The notes beneath the pieces were generated by a model. It saw only the letters and a program-made list of their open reading frames with translations, had not been told where the DNA came from and ran no database searches. The position numbers and the translations under genes were made by a program. Positions 24,830-34,975 of a DNA stretch of 64,000 nt are shown here, piece by piece (the first letter of the stretch is position 1; every line of letters begins with the position of its first letter). The stretch is from Actinomycetota bacterium. Lineage in GTDB: Bacteria; Actinomycetota; Actinomycetes; Propionibacteriales; Propionibacteriaceae. The stretch lies in NCBI GenBank assembly GCA_020161015.1, contig JAIUOT010000055.1:62001-126000 (forward strand), in the 5' to 3' direction.

Positions 24830-25711
24830 TCAGGCCGCCCTTCCCCGCAGCCGGGGCACGAGTACGGGGGTGGTGCGCTTGTACTCCTCGTAGTCGGGCC
24901 GGCCGCCCCACTTCGCGTCCGCCTTCGCCTCCAGCAGCGGGACACCGCTGACGCGCAGGAGCAGCACCGCGACGAACACCGGGGAGACCAGCCCGATCCA
25001 CTGCCAGCCCTCCAGCACGGGCAGCGCGATCACCGCGACACCGACCCACAGCAGGATCTCGCCGAAGTAGTTCGGGTGGCGCGACCGTGACCACAGCCCG
25101 CTCGAGATGAACTGTCCGCGGTGGGCCGGATCGGCGCGGAACCGGCTCTTCTGCCGGTCGGCGACCACCTCGATCGCGAACCCGGCCACCCACAGCAGGA
25201 GGCCGATGACGGCGAATGCGTCGATCCCGACCTGGCGGGAGGAGCTCAGGGCGATCCACGCCGCGGCCGCGGTGACGCTGACCCACAGGCCCTGGATCGT
25301 CCAGACCGCCAGGAAGCGGGGGAACGACCCCTTGATCTCGTCGAACCGGTCGTCCGCGCCGGCGCGGCTCACCCGTCCGAACAGGAAGGTGCCCAGCCGG
25401 ACGGCCCAGACCAGCACGAGGGCGGCGAGCAGCACCCGCCGGGCGTCCCAGCCACCGGAGAGCACGACGACACCCAGGGTGACCAGGATGTAGGTCGCGC
25501 TGCCGGTGAGGTCGAAGAAGCGCTCGGTGCGGGCCAGGAAGGACGGCACGAAAACCACCCACTGGATCACGAACGCGACCGCCACCGCCACCGCGAACAC
25601 CCCGACACCGCCCACGGTCGCGCCGCCCTGGCTCCCCGCCACCGCCAGCCCTGCCCCCAGCAGCACCACCAGCGGCACGGCCACCAGCGACTGGCGTTCC
25701 GCCTTCGTCAT
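24830..25711 (-). CDS. DUF1295 family membrane protein (steroid-reductase-like fold)
   Basis: A 293-residue protein with about seven hydrophobic helices. The conserved C-terminal part (LWSRSRHPNYFGEILLWVGVAV, then KADAKWGGRPDYEEYKR) is the DUF1295/isoprenylcysteine-methyltransferase-like signature that binds a nucleotide cofactor in related enzymes. A lipid reductase or methyltransferase is possible. AGGAGGA precedes the ATG. It is divergent from an acyl-CoA synthetase gene, which suggests lipid metabolism. Confidence 0.85.
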   Translation of the reverse strand: MTKAERQSLVAVPLVVLLGAGLAVAGSQGGATVGGVGVFAVAVAVAFVIQWVVFVPSFLARTERFFDLTGSATYILVTLGVVVLSGGWDARRVLLAALVLVWAVRLGTFLFGRVSRAGADDRFDEIKGSFPRFLAVWTIQGLWVSVTAAAAWIALSSSRQVGIDAFAVIGLLLWVAGFAIEVVADRQKSRFRADPAHRGQFISSGLWSRSRHPNYFGEILLWVGVAVIALPVLEGWQWIGLVSPVFVAVLLLRVSGVPLLEAKADAKWGGRPDYEEYKRTTPVLVPRLRGRAA

Positions 25712-25835
25712 CGTTCCTCCTCCTGGTGCCCGCTCACCGGGCCGGCTCTCCTCGACGATCCCACCAACTCCGGCGAGGTGTGGCCGATTCCCGACGGAAC
25801 GCCCGAAGATGTGCCGCAGGAGGGATGATCCACTC

Positions 25836-27752
25836 ATGACGACGCAGGTGCGCCACGCGCCGATGCCGCCGGAGGCACCAGGACTGCGTGAGGTCAGCAC
25901 GCCGCTGCTGGCCGATGCCGGAACCTGCCGCAACGCCACCGACCTGCTGCTCGCGCGGCTCGCCGAGGCACCCGACCATGTGGCCTTCGAGGTGCGCGAG
26001 CCGGGGGCGCCGGTCACCGGACCCTGGCGCCCGGTCACGACCGCCGGGTTCGTCGCCCGGGTGCGCCGGCTGGGACGCGGCCTGGTCGCTGTCGGCGTGG
26101 AGCCGGGCGACGCGGTCGCGATCATGGCCGCCACCCGCTATGAGTGGGCGGTCGCCGAGATGGCCTGCTGGTTCGCCGGCGCCGTGGTGGTGCCGGTCTA
26201 CGACACGTCCGCCGCCGTCCAGGTGGAGACGGTCGTCGCCGACGCCGGCGTCCGGCTCGGGCTGGCCGGTTCGAGCGCCCAGGCGGAGCTGCTGCGCGAC
26301 GCGCTGGCGGCGGGGGGCACCGATGCCCTGGGCGTGTGGACGATGGACGCCGACCCCGGCCGCGACCTCCACGACCTGGAGTCCCGGGCCGACGCGGTCA
26401 CCGAGGCCGACCTCGAGGAGCGCCGCACGCGGGCCGGCCTCGACACGGTCGCCACGATCGTCTACACCTCGGGCACCACGGCGGCCCCGCGCGGCGCGCT
26501 GATCACGCACGGCAACTTCGTGCTCCAGGTGCGCAACATCGCCGCCGCCTACACCGAGGTGGTCAAGCCCGACGGCAACACGATCATCTTCCTGCCGCTC
26601 GCCCACGTGCTGGCGCGCGGCCTCCAGCTGGTCTGCCTCGCCTCGGGCATGCGGATCGCCCACCTCGCCGAGCCGCGCGAGGTCGTGCCGACGCTGGCGG
26701 TGCTGCGTCCGACCTTCCTCGTGGTGGTGCCCCGGGTGCTCCAGAAGGTCCAGGCCGCCGCCGCGGCCGCGGCCGCCCGCAAGCACCTCGGGCCGGTGTG
26801 GGCGGCCGCGCAGGCCACAGCGGTCTCGTGGGGACGGTTCGCCGAGCGCGTCCAGGACGACCCGGACGCCCGTCCCTCCCCGTGGCTTGCGCTGCGCCGG
26901 AGGATGTTCGACCGGCTCTTCTTCGCCCGGCTCCGGGCCCTGCTCGGGGGGCGGATCGAGTACATCCTCTCGGGCGCCGCCGCCCTGGACGCCGACCTGT
27001 GCCGCTTCTTCGGTGGCATCGGCGTGCCGGTCGTGGAGGGCTACGGGCTCACCGAGACCACCGCCCCCCTGACCGGGAACCTCCCCGGTTCGATCCGCGC
27101 GGGAACGGTCGGCGTGCCGATGCCGGGCACGACCGTCCGCCTCTCGGCCGACGGCGAGGTCCTGGCGCGCGGCATCGGGGTGTTCGCCGGCTACCGCAAC
27201 CCGGCCGAGGACGCCGACGCGTTCACCGACGGCTTCTTCCGCACCGGTGACCTGGGGGAGCTCGACGCGGCCGGACGGCTCACCCTGCGGGGGCGGTGCA
27301 AGGACGTCATCGTCACCTCCGGTGGCAAGACCGTGTCGCCGGCGGCCTGGGAGGGATCGGTCGAGCAGAACCCGCTGGTCGCCCACGCGGTGCTCATCGG
27401 CGAGGGCAAGCCGTACCTCGGTGGCCTGATCCTGCTCGACCCCGAGTCGGTCAACGCCTGGGCCGAGCGTGAGGGGCTGGCGTCGTCGGTCCGGCTCAGC
27501 GCACCGGTGGACGGCGGCCTGGTGCAGGTGGACGACTCCCGGCTGGTGGCCGCGATCGGCCACGCGGTGCAGGCCGCCAACGCCCAGCTCGCCCGCTCCG
27601 AACAGGTGCGCCGCTTCTCGGTGCTGATCGCCGACCTCACCGAGAAGGGCGGCATGGTCACGCCCACCCTGAAGCTGAAGCGCGCCGCGCTGATGGCGCG
27701 CGTCCACGACATCGTCGAGACCCTCTACCACGACCCGAGGAACCACCCGTGA
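25836..27752 (+). CDS. Long-chain fatty acyl-CoA synthetase (AMP-binding)
   Basis: A 638-residue ANL-superfamily enzyme of the FadD15/FACS type that activates fatty acids to acyl-CoA via an acyl-adenylate. The AMP-binding P-loop is VYTSGTTAAPRGA, where Lys of the usual TGxPKG is replaced by Arg. VVEGYGLTETTAP and TGDLGELDAAGRLTLRGRCKD are the other adenylation motifs. The C-terminal lysine is plausible in VTPTLKLKR. GCAGGAGGG lies before the ATG. It overlaps the next gene by four bases. Confidence 0.92.
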   Translation: MTTQVRHAPMPPEAPGLREVSTPLLADAGTCRNATDLLLARLAEAPDHVAFEVREPGAPVTGPWRPVTTAGFVARVRRLGRGLVAVGVEPGDAVAIMAATRYEWAVAEMACWFAGAVVVPVYDTSAAVQVETVVADAGVRLGLAGSSAQAELLRDALAAGGTDALGVWTMDADPGRDLHDLESRADAVTEADLEERRTRAGLDTVATIVYTSGTTAAPRGALITHGNFVLQVRNIAAAYTEVVKPDGNTIIFLPLAHVLARGLQLVCLASGMRIAHLAEPREVVPTLAVLRPTFLVVVPRVLQKVQAAAAAAAARKHLGPVWAAAQATAVSWGRFAERVQDDPDARPSPWLALRRRMFDRLFFARLRALLGGRIEYILSGAAALDADLCRFFGGIGVPVVEGYGLTETTAPLTGNLPGSIRAGTVGVPMPGTTVRLSADGEVLARGIGVFAGYRNPAEDADAFTDGFFRTGDLGELDAAGRLTLRGRCKDVIVTSGGKTVSPAAWEGSVEQNPLVAHAVLIGEGKPYLGGLILLDPESVNAWAEREGLASSVRLSAPVDGGLVQVDDSRLVAAIGHAVQAANAQLARSEQVRRFSVLIADLTEKGGMVTPTLKLKRAALMARVHDIVETLYHDPRNHP

Positions 27753-28183
27753 GCACCGTCCGCCGCTGGCTGATCGCCTACGCCGTCACCGTCGCCGTCT
27801 TCACCCTCGTGGACGGGGTGTGGATCGCGCTCGTCGCGTCCGGGGTGTACCGGGCCCAGCTCGGGCCGCTGCTGGCCGAGGGGTTCGACGTGGTGGCCGC
27901 GGTCGTGTTCTACCTCGGCTACGTCGCCGGCCTGGTGCACTTCGGCGTCCAACCGCTGGCCCCCGACGTGCCGCTGCGCCGGCGGGCGCTCGCCGGAGGC
28001 CTGTTCGGGCTGTTCACCTACGCCACCTGGGGACTCACCGCGCTGGCGGTCCTGCGCGGCTTCCCCGCCTTCGTCGCGATCACCGACATCGCCTGGGGGC
28101 TCGCCCTCGGCGCCCTGGTCACCACCGTGGCGACCCTCGTGCTGCGCCGCGTCCGGGTGATCGGGCCTGACGCCGCCCGCTGA
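27749..28183 (+). CDS. DUF2177 family membrane protein
   Basis: A 144-residue protein with four hydrophobic helices and the DUF2177 pattern (DGVWIALVASGVYRAQLGPLL, then GGLFGLFTYATWGLTALAVLR). The function is unknown. The GTGA overlap (27749-27752) couples its translation to the acyl-CoA synthetase, suggesting a shared lipid-related role. A terminator hairpin follows. Confidence 0.88.
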   Translation: MSTVRRWLIAYAVTVAVFTLVDGVWIALVASGVYRAQLGPLLAEGFDVVAAVVFYLGYVAGLVHFGVQPLAPDVPLRRRALAGGLFGLFTYATWGLTALAVLRGFPAFVAITDIAWGLALGALVTTVATLVLRRVRVIGPDAAR

Positions 28184-28208
28184 CCTGCTCCCTCGCCGGC
28201 GTGCGAAA

Positions 28209-28235
28209 GGGGCCGGCCCCCGAAGGGACGGCCCC
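28209..28235. terminator. Terminator between DUF2177 gene and fasciclin lipoprotein gene
   Basis: GGGGCCG (28209-28215) pairs with CGGCCCC (28229-28235) around a GC-rich loop, between two convergent genes. Confidence 0.7.
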
Positions 28236-28251
28236 CCGTGTCGCGGCGCGC

Positions 28252-28827
28252 TCACTTGGAGGGCAGGAGCACCCCGTCGATCACGTGGATCACGCCGTTG
28301 CTGGCGGTGATGTCGGTCTTGACCACGTTCACGGTGTTGCCGGCGCCGTCGGTCAGGCTGACCTTGCCGTCCTTCACGTTCACGGTGAACGTGCCGCCCT
28401 GCACCGTGGTCACCTTCTGGCCGTCCATGCCGGCCACCTGTGCGGCCATGACCTCGCCGGGCACCACGTGGTAGGTCAGGACGCCGGTGAGGGCCTCCTT
28501 GTCCTTCAGCAGGCCGTCGAGCGCACCGTCGGGGAGCTTCGCGAACGCCTCGTCGGTGGGGGCGAAGACGGTGAAGGGACCCTCGCCCTTCAGCGTCTCG
28601 ACCAGGCCGGCCGCGGTCAGCGCCTGGGCGAGGGTGGTGAAGTCGCCGGCGGCGACGGCGGTGTCGACGATGTCCGGCGCCGCGGACTCGCTCATCGTCG
28701 GGGCCGGGGTGGACGCCGCCGACGTGGCCGGCGCGGAAGGGGACGGGGCGGCCGGCGTGGTGGCGGTGCACCCGGTGGCCACGAGGCCCAGTCCGATGAT
28801 CGCGGCAGCGGTGAGGATGCTCTTCAT
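28252..28827 (-). CDS. Fasciclin-domain lipoprotein (MPT83-like)
   Basis: A 191-residue exported lipoprotein. The signal peptide ends in the lipobox LVATGC (Cys20), followed by a Pro/Ser/Thr/Ala linker and one fasciclin domain (about 50-190) with [24 protein letters not shown] and [13 protein letters not shown]. Fasciclin domains mediate adhesion or matrix contact. AAAGGA precedes the ATG. A GCATCC-N16-CGGAAG promoter-like element lies 35 bases upstream (28862-28889), matching the one before the divergent fasciclin gene. Lipid-anchored MPT83 of mycobacteria has the same build. Confidence 0.9.
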   Translation of the reverse strand: MKSILTAAAIIGLGLVATGCTATTPAAPSPSAPATSAASTPAPTMSESAAPDIVDTAVAAGDFTTLAQALTAAGLVETLKGEGPFTVFAPTDEAFAKLPDGALDGLLKDKEALTGVLTYHVVPGEVMAAQVAGMDGQKVTTVQGGTFTVNVKDGKVSLTDGAGNTVNVVKTDITASNGVIHVIDGVLLPSK

Positions 28828-28861
28828 GGTCGGTCCTTTCGGTCGGTGTTGCTTGCCTGTT

Positions 28862-28889
28862 CTTCCGTCCGGGCCGCACGCACGGATGC
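28862..28889 (-). promoter_or_regulatory. SigK-like promoter of the fasciclin lipoprotein gene
   Basis: Read leftward: GCATCC (28889-28884), 16 bases, CGGAAG (28867-28862). It is nearly the same as the promoter of the divergent fasciclin gene and resembles the CCATCC/CCGAAT pattern reported for mycobacterial SigK. Confidence 0.65.
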
Positions 28890-28935
28890 ACGGTGCGCAG
28901 TTCTACGCACGCAGCGCCGTTTCCGCGGATCGGGT

Positions 28936-28963
28936 GCATCCGGACGGCCCGCTCGCGCCGAAG
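28936..28963 (+). promoter_or_regulatory. SigK-like promoter of the secreted fasciclin gene
   Basis: GCATCC (28936-28941), 16 bases, CCGAAG (28958-28963), giving a predicted start about 40 bases before the ATG at 29011. Both elements and the spacing match the opposite-strand promoter at 28862-28889. Confidence 0.68.
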
Positions 28964-29010
28964 AGGGGTCGAGCTGCACGCCGGTGCAGCCTGAGCGAAG
29001 GGACCACACC

Positions 29011-29664
29011 ATGACGCTTCGACGCACGCTGACCCGACTGGGCGCCGTCGCCCTCACGGGCATCCTGGCCGCCGGGCTGGCCGCAGCCCCGGCCGGTGCC
29101 ACCACGACCTCGCCCGGCGAGCGCAGCCTCGCCGCGGTGCTCACTTCCGACGGCAACACCTTCGACCGCAACTGGTACGACTACGACATCGTCACAGAGG
29201 CGGTGCTCGCCGTCCTGGCTGCCAAGCCCTCCAGCCCGGTCGGCGTCCTGGCCGACGGGTCGGTGCCGCTGACCGCGTTCATCCCCAACGACCGGGCGTT
29301 CCAGGTGCTCGTGCACGACCTGACCGGGCGCTGGCCGTCCACGGAGAAGAAGACGTTCGACCAGTTGGTGGCGGCCGTCGGCGTGGACGCGGTGGAGAGC
29401 GTCCTGCTCTACCACGTGGTGCCGGGCGCCACGATCCGCGCGAAGGACGCGGTGAAGGCGGACGGTGCGTCCCTGGCCACCGCGCTCCCCGGCGCCTCGA
29501 TCACCGTCGACGTGAAGAGCAAGTGGCTGCCGCTGATCGTGCTGAAGGACCTCGACCGCAACGACGCCAACCCGTGGGTCAACCCGCGCGCGCTCGACAT
29601 CAACAAGGGCAACAAGCAGATCGCGCACGGCATCACCCTTGTGCTGCGCCCGCTGAACCTCTGA
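29011..29664 (+). CDS. Secreted fasciclin-domain protein (MPT70-like)
   Basis: A 217-residue secreted protein. The signal peptide (RRTLTRL, a hydrophobic core, cleavage likely after AAPAGA at residue 30) is followed by one fasciclin domain with PLTAFIPNDRAFQVLV, VESVLLYHVVPGATI and GNKQIAHGITLVLRPLNL. An insertion after the first strand (GRWPSTEKKTFDQLV) is larger than in the lipoprotein. It has no lipobox, so it should be soluble outside the cell, as MPT70 is relative to MPT83. GAAGGGA precedes the ATG. Confidence 0.9.
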   Translation: MTLRRTLTRLGAVALTGILAAGLAAAPAGATTTSPGERSLAAVLTSDGNTFDRNWYDYDIVTEAVLAVLAAKPSSPVGVLADGSVPLTAFIPNDRAFQVLVHDLTGRWPSTEKKTFDQLVAAVGVDAVESVLLYHVVPGATIRAKDAVKADGASLATALPGASITVDVKSKWLPLIVLKDLDRNDANPWVNPRALDINKGNKQIAHGITLVLRPLNL

Positions 29665-29675
29665 CCGACGTGGGC

Positions 29676-29714
29676 ACCGGCCCCTTCCCGGCGACCCTCG
29701 CCGGAGGGGCCGGT
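29676..29714 (+). terminator. Terminator after the secreted fasciclin gene
   Basis: ACCGGCCCC (29676-29684) pairs with GGGGCCGGT (29706-29714) around a loop that can itself form CCGGCGA/TCGCCGG. It separates the fasciclin gene from the sigma factor gene. Confidence 0.75.
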
Positions 29715-29732
29715 CCCACCTATGCTGAAGAG

Positions 29733-30296
29733 GTGCCGAGCGACAGCGCCCTCCCACAGGAGGACCTGGCCGTCCGCCTGCGCGACGGGGACGCCGACGC
29801 GTTGGCCGCGGTGTACGAGCGGCACTCCCGCCTCGTCCACACCCTGGCGCTGCGCGCGCTGGGCAACCACCACGATGCCGAGGACGTGACCCAACAGGTG
29901 TTCGTCGCCGCCTGGCGCGGACGCCACAACCTCGATCCCGGCCAGGGACCGCTCGCGGCCTGGCTGGTGGGCATCACCCGGCACGCCGTCGCCGACCTGC
30001 TGGCACAGCGCGCACGAACCGTCCGCAACCTGCACGCGGTCGCCGCCCAGCCCGCGGAGCCCGCGACGGCGTCCCTGGACGGCGCGGTCACCGACCGCGT
30101 CGTCGTCGCAGACGCGTTGGCCTCCCTGGGTGAGCCGAGGGCGACCATCCTGAAGCTGGCGTTCGCCGAGGAGCAGACGCATGAAGAGATCGCGCGGCGC
30201 CTGGACCTGCCGCTGGGTACGGTGAAGAGCCACATCCGGCGGGGTCTGCTGCAGTTGAGAGAGAACATCCGGGGGGTGAGAGCCGATGCATCCTGA
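29733..30296 (+). CDS. sigK: ECF sigma factor, SigK-like
   Basis: A 187-residue extracytoplasmic-function sigma factor. Region 2 is seen in LGNHHDAEDVTQQVFVAAWRGR with LAAWLVGITRHAVADLL; region 4 is LGEPRATILKLAFAEEQTHEEIARRLDLPLGTVKSHIRRG. A TATGCT hexamer at 29721-29726, six bases before the GTG, suggests a leaderless transcript made by the main sigma factor. It overlaps the anti-sigma gene by 11 bases. The name rests on family likeness, on the paired anti-sigma factor and on the fasciclin genes next door. Confidence 0.85.
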   Translation: MPSDSALPQEDLAVRLRDGDADALAAVYERHSRLVHTLALRALGNHHDAEDVTQQVFVAAWRGRHNLDPGQGPLAAWLVGITRHAVADLLAQRARTVRNLHAVAAQPAEPATASLDGAVTDRVVVADALASLGEPRATILKLAFAEEQTHEEIARRLDLPLGTVKSHIRRGLLQLRENIRGVRADAS

Positions 30297-31026
30297 CGAG
30301 GAGACGCTGGCCAGGCTCGCCCTCGGCGAGCCGGTCGGGGCGGAGGACGCCGCGCACGCGGAGGGTTGCGCCTCCTGCCAGGCGTTCATCGCCGAGCTGG
30401 CCGAGACGCTGGCGCTCGTCCGCGAGTCGTCCGGGGAGGAGCTGGTCGCCCCTCCGGACTCGGTGTGGCGGGCGATCACCGACGAGGTGGCCACGGACGC
30501 CGCTGTGCCGTTGTCACCGGTGCCGGCCCCGGCGCCGACGCCCCCTTCGGCGTCCGGATCGTCGGGGGTGGACGAGCTCGCCGCGAGGCGGCGTCCGAGG
30601 TTCGGGTGGATCGCGGTCGCCGCGGCCGTCGGGGTGGTCGCCGGCGTGGTCGGCACGCAGGTCGTCCCCGACCTGGTCTCACCGCAACCGCAGGTGATCG
30701 CCCAGGCCCAGCTGGACACGCTGGACACCGGTACCCGCGGCGGCGAGGCGGAGTTGCTCTCCAGCCGGGGCCGCGCCCTCGACCTGCGCGTGCAGGTCAA
30801 GCCGCTCGACCCTGGCGACGGCTACCTCGAGGTGTGGCTGATCAACTCCGACCTCAAGCGGATGGTGTCGGTCGGCGTCCTGCCCAGCGACGCCACCGAG
30901 CAGGACTTCCGCGTGACCCGCAGCCTGATCGACCAGGGCTACGTGATCGTCGACATCTCCCGCGAGCAGTTCGACGACCGTCCCCAGCATTCCGGCGACA
31001 GCCTGTTGCGCGGCAGCCTCGCCTGA
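30286..31026 (+). CDS. rskA: Zinc-type anti-sigma factor, RskA-like
   Basis: A 246-residue single-pass membrane protein. The cytoplasmic N-terminus holds a ZAS motif, HAEGCASC (His24, Cys28, Cys31), that should bind the sigma factor. One helix (about 107-124, WIAVAAAVGVVAGVVGTQVV) follows a Pro/Ser linker. The external domain is of the RskA type (EVWLINSDLKRMVSVGVLPSD). In mycobacteria such proteins are cut by membrane proteases to release SigK. It starts within the sigma gene, so the pair is made together. Confidence 0.9.
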   Translation: MHPDEETLARLALGEPVGAEDAAHAEGCASCQAFIAELAETLALVRESSGEELVAPPDSVWRAITDEVATDAAVPLSPVPAPAPTPPSASGSSGVDELAARRRPRFGWIAVAAAVGVVAGVVGTQVVPDLVSPQPQVIAQAQLDTLDTGTRGGEAELLSSRGRALDLRVQVKPLDPGDGYLEVWLINSDLKRMVSVGVLPSDATEQDFRVTRSLIDQGYVIVDISREQFDDRPQHSGDSLLRGSLA

Positions 31027-31044
31027 GCGCCTCCCTTCACGTCC

Positions 31045-31094
31045 CGCAAAGTGGACCGAAACCGCCGACGTCGGCGGTTTCGGTCCACTTTGCG
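31045..31094. repeat. Perfect 50-bp palindrome
   Basis: Two 25-base arms (31045-31069 and 31070-31094) are exact reverse complements with no loop; the centre is GACGTC. The left arm begins CGCAAAGTGGACCG. It lies 18 bases after the anti-sigma stop and between that gene and the leftward tRNA-Ile, so it probably ends transcription from both sides. Its perfection suggests recent origin or a mobile repeat. Confidence 0.9.
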
Positions 31095-31205
31095 AAGCGC
31101 GGAGGGAGGAGGGGGCGAGGCACCAGGGTGTGAGGCGCCAGATCGGCGTCGGGAAGGGGCATCACGGGATTCGCAGCGCACTCGAACCGAGTGCGGACTC
31201 GATGG

Positions 31206-31279
31206 TGGGCCTAACTGGACTTGAACCAGTGACCTCTGCCTTATCAGGGCAGCGCTCTAACCGTCTGAGCTATAGGCCC
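31206..31279 (-). tRNA. tRNA-Ile (GAT)
   Basis: Leftward 74-base cloverleaf beginning GGGCCTATAGCTCAG. The acceptor stem GGGCCTA pairs with TAGGCCC, the anticodon loop reads CTGATAA (GAT) and the T arm ends in TTCAAGT. The CCA end is encoded at 31203-31205. A tRNA-Ile beyond gyrA and the DUF3566 gene is the usual actinobacterial position; the tRNA-Ala that often follows is not seen in the window. Confidence 0.95.
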
Positions 31280-31365
31280 GCTTGCGCGGAACACGCAGGA
31301 GGAAACGTTACCGACTCCGGTGGACAGGCTCAACTTGAGCGGCGCCGGTGGGACGGATTCAGCCC

Positions 31366-32239
31366 TCAGTCCTCCGACAGGGTGAGCTCCAGACCGCCCA
31401 GGATGTTGGCGCTGAGGTTGTACAGGAACGCGGTCAGGGTGCCGAGCGCGGTCGAGATCACCACGTTCACCACGGCGAGCAGGGCGGTGATGCCGAGCAC
31501 CTTGTTGGCGTTCACGTAGTCCTCGATGCGCCAGGTGGCCTGGCTGGTCGGGCTGGAGAGCAGGTCGACGATCTGCTTGTTGATCGCGTCGAACAGGCCG
31601 GAGTTCACCAGCACCGTCCACACCACCGACACCGACACCCAGAACATGATCCCGAAGGCGATCGAGAACAGGAACACCGTCTTCATCACCGACCACGGGT
31701 CGACCTTCGCCAGCCTCAGCCGGGCCTTGCGGCTGCGGCGCAGCGTCGAGGTCTTGGACGCCGGCGCGCCCGCGGCGACCGGGGACGGCGCCGGCTTGAC
31801 CGGCTGCGCCATCGGCTGGGCGATCGTCGGCTCGGCGAACGACTGCGGCGGGCCGAACGTGGGCGGGGGCGGCAGGACGGGCGCCGGCGCCGGCGCCGCC
31901 ATGGCAGCAGCAGCCACGGGCGCGGTCACCACGGTCGGGGAGTCCAGCGGCGGCTTCGGCTGCGCCGGGGCGGGCTGGGCGGCCGGTGCCTGGCTGGCAG
32001 GGGCGGACGCGGACGCGACCGGGTGGCCGTCCGCGCCGACCTTCGGCTGGTTGCCGGTGCGGCCGGTGCGGGTCCGCGGCCGGGCCGGGGGCTTGGGGCT
32101 GTCGTCGGTGATCACGGGGATCCGGACGACCGTGTCGCCCAGGCCACCGTCCCCGTACGCGTCGGACTCGGAGCCCTCCACGCGCCACTGCGGCGCGGTG
32201 CCGGCCTCCTCGGACTGACCGTCCACGGTGCCTTGTCGC

Positions 32240-32247
<8 letters not shown>
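31366..32247 (-). CDS. DUF3566 family membrane protein
   Basis: A 293-residue protein. The first about 180 residues are low-complexity Pro/Ala/Gln-rich. The C-terminal DUF3566 domain has two helices ([24 protein letters not shown] and [26 protein letters not shown]) with a short external loop. In mycobacteria the homologue sits at the same position after gyrA and is linked to cell growth. The GTG start (32247) lies inside the end of gyrA, with GGAGGAGAAGG as ribosome site within gyrA codons. Confidence 0.9.
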
Positions 32248-34876
<2,629 letters not shown>

Positions 34877-34975
34877 TCGGTGTCTCCTTGTCGCCTCCGG
34901 CTCGTCGATCCCGTGGGAACGGCCGGACTCGGTGCGGGGTGCTGGTCACGTCGTGCGCGACCAGCGGGTGGGTGG

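Noticed and set aside
22680..24893. 737-codon plus-strand frame opposite the MFS and PQ-loop genes
   Set aside because: Low-complexity His/Gln/Arg translation, no start context, and opposite well-supported membrane proteins.
31100..31202. A tRNA-Ala next to tRNA-Ile
   Set aside because: No second cloverleaf or T-arm sequence is present in the expected place.
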